34,074 bases of DNA from Pseudomonas putida (GCF_028682175.1 NZ_JANHKS010000054.1:1-34074), one strand, 5' to 3'; counted from the stretch's first letter, positions 23,995 to 31,398 are shown. Notes: generated by a model not told the origin, from the sequence alone. Translations and numbers: made by a program.

Positions 23995-24255
23995 CTACTT
24001 CTTCGACTTGTTCGACTTGGCCTTCGGCGCCGTTTTTTTCGCCTCGGGCGCTTTCATTTCCACAACGCTTGGCTGCGCCCGCATCGCCGTACGCTCTTGA
24101 TGCGCTGGCAGAGACGCGGCGAATGCCATGGCCTCCTCACGGGTACCGAAACTCGCCAGGCGGTCGTGATGGGTGCAGACCCGCCATGGGCCGTTGTTGA
24201 CGTTAATCACGTCGTAACCATTGAAATGCGTTTTGCTGAGCATCGCACTGTGCAT
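23995..24255 (-). CDS. small protein with DUF2188-like core and Lys-rich tail
   Basis: An 86-residue protein. The core (YDVINVNNGPWRVCTHHDRL, then FGTREEAMAFAASL) resembles the short DUF2188 fold, in which a beta hairpin is followed by an EA-rich helix. The last 20 residues are dominated by Lys and Ala (KKTAPKAKSNKSKK), suggesting nucleic-acid contact. The start at 24255 is chosen because GGGAGG lies 5 bases before it; an in-frame ATG at 24339 has no such support. Function unknown. Confidence 0.72.
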   Translation of the reverse strand: MHSAMLSKTHFNGYDVINVNNGPWRVCTHHDRLASFGTREEAMAFAASLPAHQERTAMRAQPSVVEMKAPEAKKTAPKAKSNKSKK

Positions 24256-24353
24256 GGAAACCTCCCTCTCGTTTCGAGAGTGTTGTGTGCAGTTATCCCG
24301 AAAGACGTTACACCCGACGGCACGCGTGAAGGCGCGCACTGGACAGATGGTCG

Positions 24354-24581
24354 TCAGGGTTTGAGCGGTATTTCTTCGTCTTTTTCTGACAGGCTTTTCC
24401 CATCGTCCGGGTGCTTCCAGGTCTGTGGTGGTGGAGTTTCGCGGGCTTGGTCGTCAGTCTTTTCAACCCGTTCGAATTCACGGGCCTGACGCTCGGCTTC
24501 AGTGCCTTTCGTCGTTTCCATGGGATTGGGGTTCGGGCCGGGGCTCTGGGCGGCGGCGGTGTTCACAGGATCGGTTTTCAT
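24354..24581 (-). CDS. small hydrophilic protein of unknown function
   Basis: A 75-residue, highly charged protein rich in Glu, Lys, Pro and Thr, without hydrophobic segments (for example QSPGPNPNPMETTKGTEAER). It is probably intrinsically disordered. A GAGAGG element lies about 6 bases before the ATG, which supports translation. It lies 98 bases upstream of the DUF2188-like gene on the same strand and may share its transcript. No family was recognised. Confidence 0.6.
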   Translation of the reverse strand: MKTDPVNTAAAQSPGPNPNPMETTKGTEAERQAREFERVEKTDDQARETPPPQTWKHPDDGKSLSEKDEEIPLKP

Positions 24582-24683
24582 GATCGCCTCTCAAGCGAAC
24601 CGGATTTGGGGTTCAAGGGTTAGAAACAGGCGCTGTGTGGCAGTTCGAAATATCTGCCAGGCGGTGCGACGAAAGATCGGGCG

Positions 24684-24713
24684 TTGACAACAACGACCGC
24701 GCTTTCCTATAAG
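24684..24713 (+). promoter_or_regulatory. sigma-70 promoter of the DUF4917 gene
   Basis: A perfect -35 TTGACA (24684-24689), an 18-base spacer and a -10 TATAAG (24708-24713). Transcription would start near 24720, giving a leader of about 48 bases before the gene at 24768. This is the best sigma-70 promoter seen in the window. Confidence 0.75.
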
Positions 24714-24767
24714 TCCACTCCGTTCTGGCCGCAGGTCAGCCTGCTCACCTGATTGCGAAGCGAGACA

Positions 24768-25799
24768 ATGGAATTCACGGATTTTGATGCCGAACTGGCC
24801 GACTGGACCCAGTTGCAAACCGCCCACCCCTGCACCGGATTGTTGCTGGGCAATGGTGCAAGCCTGGCGGTGTGGAAAAACTTCTCCTATGACTCGCTGT
24901 TCGAACTGGCGCAGACCACGCGCAACAAGCCCCTGAGCGCGACCGAGCTTGCGCTGTTCAAGTCCATGGAGACCGAGAATTTCGAGCCTGTGCTCAGTGG
25001 CCTGAAGGTCGCCATGCGGGTCAACGCCGCGCTGACCATCAGCTCGTCGTCGCCGCGCAACCGCTACTTCGCGATCAAGGAAGCGCTGATTCACGGCATC
25101 CGCTCAGCGCATATCCCGTGGCGCCTGATGCAGGCATCGAGCGTCGCGCAGATCAGCAAGGCGCTGAGCGAATACAGGACCGTCTATTCGACCAACTACG
25201 ACCTGCTCGCCTACTGGGCCGTGATGCACGGCGCGCAACCGTTCGACGACCTGTTTGATGACGACGCCGTGTTCAACCTGCATCGCACCGATAGCAATGC
25301 CACACGCATCCTTTACCTGCACGGCGGAATGCACCTGGTGAAGAACTTCGACGGCAGCGCACGCAAGCTGCTGTCATCGGAAAGCACCTTGTTGGGCAGT
25401 TTCGCGGTCAACGCGCTGGAGGACGTGCCTCTGTTCGTCTGCGAGGGCCGCAGCAGCGACAAGATGAAGATCATTCGCGGCTCGGACTACCTGTCGTACT
25501 GCCACGCCCAGTTGGCGCAACATGAAGGCGCACTGTGCATCTTCGGCCACGCCCTGGGCAAACAGGACCGGCACATCCTCGACGCCGTACTTCAAGCCCG
25601 CCCCAAGACCCTGGCCATCTCGATCCTGCCCCGCAGCGAAGCCTTCATCCAGCACCAGAAGCGCCACTACACGGCATTGTTCGAGGGGCAGAACATCGAG
25701 TTGAAATTCTTCGACGCCAAAACCCACCCGCTCGGCGATCCGCAGTTGCAAGTGCCGGTGGCCCGGTTGAAGGAAATGGTGGAGCAGAAGAAGACCTGA
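24768..25799 (+). CDS. DUF4917 family protein with SIR2-like motifs
   Basis: A 343-residue cytosolic protein matching the DUF4917 family as remembered. Three motifs lie in the order and spacing of SIR2-fold NAD-binding enzymes: GNGAS at 28-32 (the glycine-rich NAD loop), STNYD at 141-145 (Asn143) and LHGG at 184-187 (His185). In the SIR2-type NADase ThsA of the Thoeris system the key Asn and His are about 40 residues apart, against 42 here. No transmembrane or HTH part is seen. ATG 24768 is preferred over a TTG at 24753, with GAAGCGAG just upstream. It is transcribed alone from a strong promoter inside a cluster of small accessory genes. NADase or deacylase activity is inference only. Confidence 0.85.
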   Translation: MEFTDFDAELADWTQLQTAHPCTGLLLGNGASLAVWKNFSYDSLFELAQTTRNKPLSATELALFKSMETENFEPVLSGLKVAMRVNAALTISSSSPRNRYFAIKEALIHGIRSAHIPWRLMQASSVAQISKALSEYRTVYSTNYDLLAYWAVMHGAQPFDDLFDDDAVFNLHRTDSNATRILYLHGGMHLVKNFDGSARKLLSSESTLLGSFAVNALEDVPLFVCEGRSSDKMKIIRGSDYLSYCHAQLAQHEGALCIFGHALGKQDRHILDAVLQARPKTLAISILPRSEAFIQHQKRHYTALFEGQNIELKFFDAKTHPLGDPQLQVPVARLKEMVEQKKT

Positions 25800-25813
25800 T
25801 AGCCGGCCCGGCT

Positions 25814-26251
25814 TCAGCGATGCTCGTACTCCCACCCTCTGCACGCCAGCGCCACATGCTTGGGGATCAGCGCGGCACCGCTGCTATAGGCGGTAATGGT
25901 TCGGCGGGTGAAACCCAGCTCGACTGCGGCAGCAGACAGCGACAGTTTGTTTTTCGACATCCACTGCTTGAAATCCTGTGTCGGCATCACTTCGCCCGAT
26001 TGCTCCAGCGCCAACCGGTGAAGGGTCGATGCCGCCAGTTCAATGTCATCGCCCCAGGTTACATCGAATCCCCATTCGCCCACCGTCACCTGGCTGAAGC
26101 GTGAATCCTCCCTCAGAGGGGCGAGCGCCGGAAACTGCTCGATAAGCGACGAAAGATCAACGGTGTAGCGCTTGCCGTTGCTCCATTCGATATTCAGAGA
26201 TTGTCGGCCAGGCAGGGGCTGCACGCTGGCGATGCGTAGTTTGGTGGCCAT
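25814..26251 (-). CDS. DUF2442 domain protein with C-terminal HTH
   Basis: A 145-residue protein in two parts. Residues 1-80 match DUF2442 (LNIEWSNGKRYTVDLSSLIE, then GEWGFDVTWGDDIELAAST). Residues 90-140 form an Xre-like HTH (FKQWMSKNKLSLSAAAVELG, then TRRTITAYSSG). It starts 3 bases after the stop of the DUF4160 gene, so the two form a tight operon. This is the order of a two-gene module often found scattered in bacteria and suspected to be toxin-antitoxin-like, with the HTH partner as antitoxin and repressor. A palindrome before the operon could be its operator. Biochemical function unknown. Confidence 0.88.
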   Translation of the reverse strand: MATKLRIASVQPLPGRQSLNIEWSNGKRYTVDLSSLIEQFPALAPLREDSRFSQVTVGEWGFDVTWGDDIELAASTLHRLALEQSGEVMPTQDFKQWMSKNKLSLSAAAVELGFTRRTITAYSSGAALIPKHVALACRGWEYEHR

Positions 26252-26254
26252 GGG

Positions 26255-26488
26255 TCAGGTTCTCCGGTTCTGCTCGTACCATATCCGCCAGAGTTGCGCG
26301 GTATGAGCACGAGCCCATGTCAGGGCGGCTTTCAGGGCTTTTGGCTCGGCGCCTTTGCCGAGTATCCGCAAGCCGTCGATCTGCACTAACGACTCACCGT
26401 CCGGCGTCTGCACATGAAAATGAGGGGGTGCATGATCGTCCGGATAAATCTTGATTTTCCAATTGCGGTCGCTTTGTACGGTAGCCAT
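26255..26488 (-). CDS. DUF4160 domain protein
   Basis: A 77-residue protein with the DUF4160 pattern IKIYPDDHAPPHFHVQTPDG followed by an Ala/Trp-rich helix (ALTWARAHTAQLWRIWYEQN). The conserved HAPPHFHV His cluster could bind metal or be catalytic. It is the first gene of the pair with the DUF2442-HTH gene, 3 bases apart. The operon start carries a 19-base palindrome 14 bases before the ATG. If the pair is toxin-antitoxin-like this would be the candidate effector, but that has not been shown from sequence. Confidence 0.88.
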   Translation of the reverse strand: MATVQSDRNWKIKIYPDDHAPPHFHVQTPDGESLVQIDGLRILGKGAEPKALKAALTWARAHTAQLWRIWYEQNRRT

Positions 26489-26501
26489 GGGACGCAGATA
26501 C

Positions 26502-26520
26502 TAGAGAAATTTTTTCTCTA
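26502..26520 (-). promoter_or_regulatory. palindromic operator candidate of the DUF4160/DUF2442-HTH operon
   Basis: TAGAGAAA (26502-26509) and TTTCTCTA (26513-26520) are exact complements around a 3-base TTT centre. The site lies 14-32 bases upstream of the DUF4160 start, where a bound repressor would block transcription or initiation. The HTH of the second gene is the obvious candidate binder. The all-A/T centre makes a terminator role unlikely. Confidence 0.6.
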
Positions 26521-26550
26521 CCACAATCCTTCATCTTTACGGCAACAAAC

Positions 26551-26582
26551 AAAAAACCGGACCTCGACAGGTCCGGTTTCTG
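26551..26582 (-). terminator. Rho-independent terminator
   Basis: AAACCGGACCT (26554-26564), a CGAC loop and AGGTCCGGTTT (26569-26579) form an 11-base-pair stem. Read on the minus strand the stem ends in a run of six U, so it terminates the small gene at 26628-26858. On the plus strand only three T follow. Confidence 0.88.
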
Positions 26583-26627
26583 ATCCCTCAAACCAACGCC
26601 GCTTCCAATCTTCCCAGCGCCGATGGC

Positions 26628-26858
26628 TTACTCGTTACCTTCCGACAAGGCCCCGGCCACGACCACGTTACCGGCTACATGCTTGTTGACGCCGACGGCG
26701 AGGGTCCCGGTGCCGATCCGGGTGCTGGTCAAGGCGGCAAGGCGGTCGCTGCTCGTCGAATTGCCGACGCTCGCTGACCACTGAGCCGCTACAGTCGCCA
26801 TCCATGCGAACAGAAACATCACGACACCTTGCAACGCCCACTTTCCGATGACCGACAC
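26628..26858 (-). CDS. small secreted or membrane-anchored protein, unknown
   Basis: A 76-residue protein starting with GTG, supported by AGGAG about 8 bases upstream and by a strong terminator 49 bases after the stop. The N-terminus has a Lys and a 20-residue hydrophobic stretch (LQGVVMFLFAWMATVAAQW), either a signal peptide cut near VAA-Q or an anchor. The rest is Ser/Thr/Val/Gly-rich with beta character (RIGTGTLAVGVNKHVAGNVV). No family was recognised. Expression signals at both ends make it a likely real gene. Confidence 0.6.
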   Translation of the reverse strand: MSVIGKWALQGVVMFLFAWMATVAAQWSASVGNSTSSDRLAALTSTRIGTGTLAVGVNKHVAGNVVVAGALSEGNE

Positions 26859-27106
26859 GATCGTTCTCCTGGCTAATTTCGACGGCAGCTATTTGACCTT
26901 CAAACTGTTGCAGCAAGATTGCATTCAAGTTTTGAACCAATATTCAGTCCGCCTGAGCCCTGCTGCGAAAAATCCTCATGAATGGCATTTCCCTCCTTGA
27001 GGGAAGTGTACGGTCGATTCTGTCGGTATCTGTTAAGGGGGCTGGCGCAGGTTTTATGGCTGAATGGATGCCTGCTCCGACTCATAACAACAAGGCACGA
27101 CTCAAC

Positions 27107-28006
27107 ATGTCCTCTCGCGAAAACACCGGTATGGCCCTCGGGCTGATCGGGGTGGTGATCTTCAGCCTGACGCTGCCCATGACCCGCATTGTCGTCCAGG
27201 AAATCCATCCTCTGCTCAACGGCCTGGGCCGCGCGCTGTTTGCGGCGATACCGGCGGCGGCACTGTTGCTCTGGCGTCGGGAGAAGTGGCCGACGCGCGC
27301 GCAGTTCAAGGCGCTGATGGTGGTTGCGCTGGGGGTGATCATCGGCTTTCCGGTGCTTTCGGCCTGGGCGATGAAAACCCTGCCCGCCTCCCACGGGGCA
27401 TTGGTCAACGGGCTGCAGCCTTTGCTGGTGGCGATCTACGCGGCGTGGTTGTCCCACGAGCGACCGTCGAAAGCCTTCTGGGTCTGCGCGGCGATGGGCA
27501 GCGTTCTGGTACTGGGCTACGCGCTGATCAGCGGGGCGGGCAATCTTCAGGCGGGGGATCTGTTAATGGTTGGCGCTGTAGCCATTGGCGGCCTGGGTTA
27601 TGCCGAAGGCGGTCGGCTGGCCAAGCAGATGGGCGGCTGGCAGGTGATCTGCTGGGCACTGGTGATTTCGATTCCGGTGCTGATCGTTCCGGTCGGCTAC
27701 CTGGCATCGCAACATCAGGGGCCGATTTCGCCAGGCGCCTGGTGGGCATTCGGCTACGTGTCGCTGTTCTCGCAATTCATCGGTTTCTTCGCCTGGTACG
27801 CGGGGCTGGCGATGGGCGGCATTGCCCGGGTCAGCCAGATTCAACTGGTGCAGCTGTTCTTCACCATGGCGTTTTCGGCGCTGTTCTTCGGTGAACACAT
27901 CGACCCGATCACCTGGATCTTCGCCGCAGGTGTCGTGGTGACCCTGGCCATCGGGCGCAAGACGGCCGTCATCGCGCCCAGGCCCGTGGTGGCAACCCGG
28001 GTTTAA
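27107..28006 (+). CDS. EamA family (DMT superfamily) transporter
   Basis: Inner-membrane permease of 299 residues with about ten hydrophobic helices and two EamA repeats. The first covers GMALGLIGVVIFSLTLP to about residue 140. The second holds GDLLMVGAVAIGGLGYAEG through VVVTLAIGR, with the typical AWYAGLAMGGIARVSQIQLV and FFGEHIDPITW near the end. It probably exports an amino acid or other small metabolite; the substrate is unknown. Earlier in-frame ATGs (26978, 27056) add a polar lead with no family character, so ATG 27107 is chosen, with AAGG about 11 bases before it. A TTCCCTC-CTT-GAGGGAA hairpin lies at 26989-27005 in its leader. The stop overlaps the stop of the convergent methyltransferase gene. 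Confidence 0.9.
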   Translation: MSSRENTGMALGLIGVVIFSLTLPMTRIVVQEIHPLLNGLGRALFAAIPAAALLLWRREKWPTRAQFKALMVVALGVIIGFPVLSAWAMKTLPASHGALVNGLQPLLVAIYAAWLSHERPSKAFWVCAAMGSVLVLGYALISGAGNLQAGDLLMVGAVAIGGLGYAEGGRLAKQMGGWQVICWALVISIPVLIVPVGYLASQHQGPISPGAWWAFGYVSLFSQFIGFFAWYAGLAMGGIARVSQIQLVQLFFTMAFSALFFGEHIDPITWIFAAGVVVTLAIGRKTAVIAPRPVVATRV

Positions 28007-29220
28007 CCAAGCAGCCCATCCGCCTGGAGCAGCGTCTCCAGGCACTGCTCCTTGATGTTGTAGAAGGTCTTCAATTCCTGGATCTTCGCCAGCAGCTCGG
28101 CCGGATCGGCAGGGGTTGCGCGCTTGACCGCGAGAATCATCTTGTTCTTGTTGGTGTGTTCCAGAGAAATGAATTCGAACACTTTGGTCTCATAGCCACA
28201 GGCCTCCAGCAACAGGGCGCGCAGCGCGTCGGTGACCATTTCTGCCTGCTGGCCCATGTGCAGGCCGTATTGCAGCATCGGCTTGAGCAGCGTCGGGCTC
28301 TGGATCTGCAAGCGGATCTGTTTGTGGCAGCACGGCGAGCACATGATGATCGATGCCCCGGAGCGAATCCCGGTGTGAATAGCGTAATCGGTGGCGATGT
28401 CACAGGCGTGCAGCGCGATCATCACATCCAGTTCGCTCGGCGCCACCGAACGCACATCACCGCATTTGAACACCAGCCCCGGATGCTCCAGCTTCGCCGC
28501 CGCGTCGTTGCACAGGGTGACCATGTCTTCGCGCAGTTCGACGCCGGTGACGTTGCCCTCGGCCTGCAGTGTGTTGCGCAGGTAGTCGTGAATGGCGAAG
28601 GTCAGGTAGCCCTTGCCCGAGCCGAAATCCGCCACGGTCACCGGTTTGTCGAGCTTGATCGGCGAGGTCGTCAGGGCGTGGGAAAACACCTCGATGAACT
28701 TGTTGATCTGCTTCCATTTGCGCGACATCGCGGGAATCAGCTCATGCTGCCTGTTGGTGACGCCAAGGTCGGTGAGGAACGGACGGCTCAGCTCCAGATA
28801 ACGTTTTTTCTCACGGTCATGCCCGGCCGAAGGCGCCTCGCGCTGCTGTTGGGAGGAGTTGCGAAACAGGGTGGTCTTGCCCTTCTTGCTGAACTCCAGC
28901 TGGATTTCATCGGTGAGAGACAGCAGGTGGGCGTTCTTGAACGACGTCGGCAAGAGGTCGGCGATCAGCGCCTGGGCTTCAGCCAGCGGGTGATTCTTGG
29001 TGATGTCGCGGGTCTGGTAGCGGTAGACGAAGGACAGGCACGGCTGGTCCTTGATCGTGGTGGGTTTGATGATGATCCGCTGCAACCCGGCTTCGCTCCC
29101 GACATGCTTGGCCAGCACCAGCTTGACGAGCGAGTTCTGGGTCAGGCAGGTGTCGAGCAGGCTCAGGAACTGAGCGCGGTGATCCTGTGCCGGAGCGGCG
29201 TTGGGTGCGGTGGCGGACAT
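28003..29220 (-). CDS. class I SAM-dependent methyltransferase (Methyltransf_32-like)
   Basis: A 405-residue cytosolic protein. After an N-terminal part of about 190 residues of unknown role comes a Rossmann methyltransferase domain: motif I VTVADFGSGKGYLTFAI with the glycine loop at 199-205, an acidic GVELREDM strand end, then MIALHACDIATDYAI and the distinctive MCSPCCHKQI. The LHACD and SPCCHK pair is typical of the family grouped as Methyltransf_32, of which some eukaryotic members are GSTCD-like. The substrate is unknown. GAGG lies 9 bases before the ATG. The gene is single, with a REPIN upstream, and its last 4 bases overlap the end of the EamA gene on the other strand. Confidence 0.88.
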   Translation of the reverse strand: MSATAPNAAPAQDHRAQFLSLLDTCLTQNSLVKLVLAKHVGSEAGLQRIIIKPTTIKDQPCLSFVYRYQTRDITKNHPLAEAQALIADLLPTSFKNAHLLSLTDEIQLEFSKKGKTTLFRNSSQQQREAPSAGHDREKKRYLELSRPFLTDLGVTNRQHELIPAMSRKWKQINKFIEVFSHALTTSPIKLDKPVTVADFGSGKGYLTFAIHDYLRNTLQAEGNVTGVELREDMVTLCNDAAAKLEHPGLVFKCGDVRSVAPSELDVMIALHACDIATDYAIHTGIRSGASIIMCSPCCHKQIRLQIQSPTLLKPMLQYGLHMGQQAEMVTDALRALLLEACGYETKVFEFISLEHTNKNKMILAVKRATPADPAELLAKIQELKTFYNIKEQCLETLLQADGLLG

Positions 29221-29316
29221 CGGGTACAGCCTCGGAAGCAGAAAATGCGAGGGCGGTATTTTAAGGCCGGGACGATCAATGTGTGCATTTTATTATGGCG
29301 CGGCCTTCCCCCCCCC

Positions 29317-29383
29317 CGTAGCAGTCCGGCTTGCCGGCGTGGCGACCTGAAGAACGCCCCCGCCGGCAAGCCGTGCTGCTACG
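29317..29383. repeat. REPIN, GTAGCAGCACGGC family
   Basis: Left arm CGTAGCAGTCCGGCTTGCCG from 29317; right arm CGCCGGCAAGCCGTGCTGCT, then ACG, to 29383. The right arm contains the stop codon (TAG on the minus strand, 29379-29381) of the TPM gene. A run of ten C (29308-29317) directly precedes it. Confidence 0.9.
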
Positions 29384-29999
29384 AGTTCAGTACCACCAAC
29401 CGGTTCGGCAGTTCATTGCGTGGCTGGGTCACGGGCACCTGGTCGGCCAGCACTTCGCCGCATGACCGAATGCAACCCAGAAAGCCTTCGAGCACTTTGC
29501 CGTCGCGCACCTGATTGGTGAAGACATCGACCATCGAGCGCCAGACCAGATCGTCAACATGCCGGGCAATCCCGTCGTCGACGATGATTTCAACGTAGCG
29601 CTCCGCCTCGCTGACAAAGATCAGCACCCCGGTTCCATTGGCGGTGGCGTGCAGGTTCTGTTCGAGGAACTGCCGCCGCGCGAGGCTCCCGGCCCGCCAG
29701 TGCCGCACCGAAGCGGGCACCAGGCGCGAGGTCACGTCCGGATGCCGGCATACGAGCGCCACCAGGATGAAGGTCGCGATCTGCGTCAACAGCAGCTCGT
29801 TGGCATTGAGCCAGCCAGGGTAGAAATTGATGAGCCCCGGCAGCAGCAACGCCACCAGGCCCGCCCAGATCAGCGGCACATAGGCGTAGTCGTCGGCACT
29901 GGCGGCCAGTACCGTGACCAGCTCCGCGTCGGTCAGCCGCTCGACCGCCTCGACAGCCTGGGCGACCTGCCGCTGTTCGTCTTCATTAAGCAATGCCAT
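29379..29999 (-). CDS. TPM domain membrane protein
   Basis: A 206-residue protein, third gene of the LemA-TPM-TPM operon. The N-terminal part (LLNEDEQRQVAQAVEAVERL, then ELVTVLAASADDYAYV) starts the TPM fold and is split by two membrane helices (about 41-63 and 70-87). It continues with GTGVLIFVSEAERYVEIIVD and DDLVWRSMVDVFTNQVRDGK. This is the membrane type of TPM protein (YgcG-related), with function unproven. ATG 29999 is chosen over an upstream TTG because GGG of AAAAGGG lies about 9 bases before it. The stop codon TAG comes from a REP element, so the native C-terminus may have been altered. Confidence 0.86.
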   Translation of the reverse strand: MALLNEDEQRQVAQAVEAVERLTDAELVTVLAASADDYAYVPLIWAGLVALLLPGLINFYPGWLNANELLLTQIATFILVALVCRHPDVTSRLVPASVRHWRAGSLARRQFLEQNLHATANGTGVLIFVSEAERYVEIIVDDGIARHVDDLVWRSMVDVFTNQVRDGKVLEGFLGCIRSCGEVLADQVPVTQPRNELPNRLVVLNS

Positions 30000-30025
30000 G
30001 CACAACAACCCTTTTCAATGATCGA

Positions 30026-30775
30026 CTACCAGCCACCGGACGCACCGCCTCCGCCAAAACTGCCGCCACCGCCGCGCATGCCTCCCGAGCCCGAGCCACC
30101 GGAGCCGCCCGACCCAAAACCGCCACCGCCGCCCGAGCCGATGTAGCCACCGCCCAGCCCGCCGAACGCACGGCCCCAGCGCATGTTGATATAGATGAAG
30201 GCCACGAACAGCACCAGATACAACAGGCTCATCTTCCAGTCCGTCACATCGTCGCCACCCGACGCCCCGACCACGGGCTCGGCCAACGGATCGCCGCCCA
30301 GCACCTGCACTATCGCCTCGGCGCCCTGGGTGATACCCGTGACGAAATCGCCCTGCTTGAACGCCGGTGTGATGATCTGGTTGATGATCACCGAAGACTG
30401 GGCATCGGTGAGACGGTCCTCGAGGCCATACCCCACCTCGATGCGCACCTTGCGCTCTTCCTTGGCGACGATCAGCAGCGCGCCGTTGTCCTTGCCTTGC
30501 TGGCCGATGCCCCAGAAGCGCCCTAGTTGATAGCCGAAATCCTCGATGGTGCTGCCTTGCAGATTGGGCACAGTGACCACCACGACCTGCTCGGTGGTCA
30601 GCTCTTCATGGGCACGCAGCATCTGCGCGATGTGCTCGCGGCTCTGGTTGTCGATCATCCCGGCATTATCGACCACTTGACCGCTCAAGGCCGGGAATTT
30701 CAGCGCAGCCTCGGCCACGCTTGCGAACAGCGCCAGGCACATTGCCAGGCACAGCAACAGCGCGCGGCGGCGCAT
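30026..30775 (-). CDS. TPM domain protein with Gly-rich tail (YgcG family)
   Basis: A 249-residue exported and anchored protein. It has a signal peptide (MRRRALLLCLAMCLALFASV, cut near AEA-A) and a TPM domain (about 28-155) with LSGQVVDNAGMIDNQSREHI, VVVVTVPNLQG and IEVGYGLEDRLTD. A membrane helix follows (about 178-196, LLYLVLFVAFIYIN). The C-terminal tail is almost all Gly and Ser, a common ending for this family. The start overlaps the lemA-like stop by one base (TGATG), so the two are coupled. LemA and TPM genes occur together in many bacteria, and a shared envelope role is assumed. Confidence 0.9.
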   Translation of the reverse strand: MRRRALLLCLAMCLALFASVAEAALKFPALSGQVVDNAGMIDNQSREHIAQMLRAHEELTTEQVVVVTVPNLQGSTIEDFGYQLGRFWGIGQQGKDNGALLIVAKEERKVRIEVGYGLEDRLTDAQSSVIINQIITPAFKQGDFVTGITQGAEAIVQVLGGDPLAEPVVGASGGDDVTDWKMSLLYLVLFVAFIYINMRWGRAFGGLGGGYIGSGGGGGFGSGGSGGSGSGGMRGGGGSFGGGGASGGW

Positions 30776-31398
30776 CAGAATTTCACTTGCGGGGCCTTGT
30801 CGGCATCCGCAGCAGTGGCTTCAAAGTTGGGGCGTATCGGCAAGTCGCTGTACATCACCGTATGCCAGAGCCGACCGGGAAAGGTGCGGATCTCGGTGTT
30901 GTAGCGCTCGACCGAGGCGATGAAATCGCGCCGGGCCACGGCAATGCGATTTTCCGTGCCTTCAAGTTGCGACTGCAGCGAGAGGAAGTTCTGGTTGGAT
31001 TTGAGATCCGGATAACGCTCCGACACCACCATCAGGCGACTCAGCGCCCCGGTCAACTGGCCCTGGGCGTCCTGGAACTGCTTGAGCCTGGCCGGATCGT
31101 TCAGGGTGTTGGCATCGATCTGGATCGAGGTGGCCTTGGCGCGGGCCTCGATGACTGCGGTCAGGGTTTCCTGTTCCTGTTTGGCGTAGCCTTTGACGGT
31201 CTCGACCAGGTTGGGGATCAGGTCGGCACGGCGCTGGTACTGGTTCTGCACCTGGGCCCAGGCGGATTTGACCTGTTCGTCGTAGGTGGGGATGTTGTTG
31301 ATGCCGCAGCCCGCCAGCAAGGTGCTCAGCAACATCAGCAGCGTCAGTGACAAATTGTAACGACTGCCCCGAATGTGCCCGTAACGCTCTATTTGCAT
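30775..31398 (-). CDS. LemA family lipoprotein
   Basis: A 207-residue LemA-family protein, first gene of the operon with the two TPM genes. The signal segment ends in a lipobox LAGC (Cys about residue 31), so it is probably lipid-anchored. The LemA core follows: PTYDEQVKSAWAQVQNQYQR, the invariant RRADLIPNLVETVKGYA, then LMVVSERYPDLKSNQNFLSL and RIAVARRDFIASVERYN, which build the helical bundle. AGGAAGGAG lies about 10 bases before the ATG. It diverges from bglX. It should not be confused with the unrelated sensor kinase GacS, once called LemA in Pseudomonas. Molecular function unknown. Confidence 0.92.
   Translation of the reverse strand: MQIERYGHIRGSRYNLSLTLLMLLSTLLAGCGINNIPTYDEQVKSAWAQVQNQYQRRADLIPNLVETVKGYAKQEQETLTAVIEARAKATSIQIDANTLNDPARLKQFQDAQGQLTGALSRLMVVSERYPDLKSNQNFLSLQSQLEGTENRIAVARRDFIASVERYNTEIRTFPGRLWHTVMYSDLPIRPNFEATAADADKAPQVKF

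Noticed and set aside
26978..27106. A 43-residue extension of the EamA transporter
   Set aside because: The extra sequence is polar, lies over a hairpin leader and does not belong to the EamA fold.
28156..29514. A 452-residue open frame on the plus strand opposite the methyltransferase
   Set aside because: Antisense to a gene with clear methyltransferase motifs; composition is typical of a shadow frame and it runs through a REPIN.
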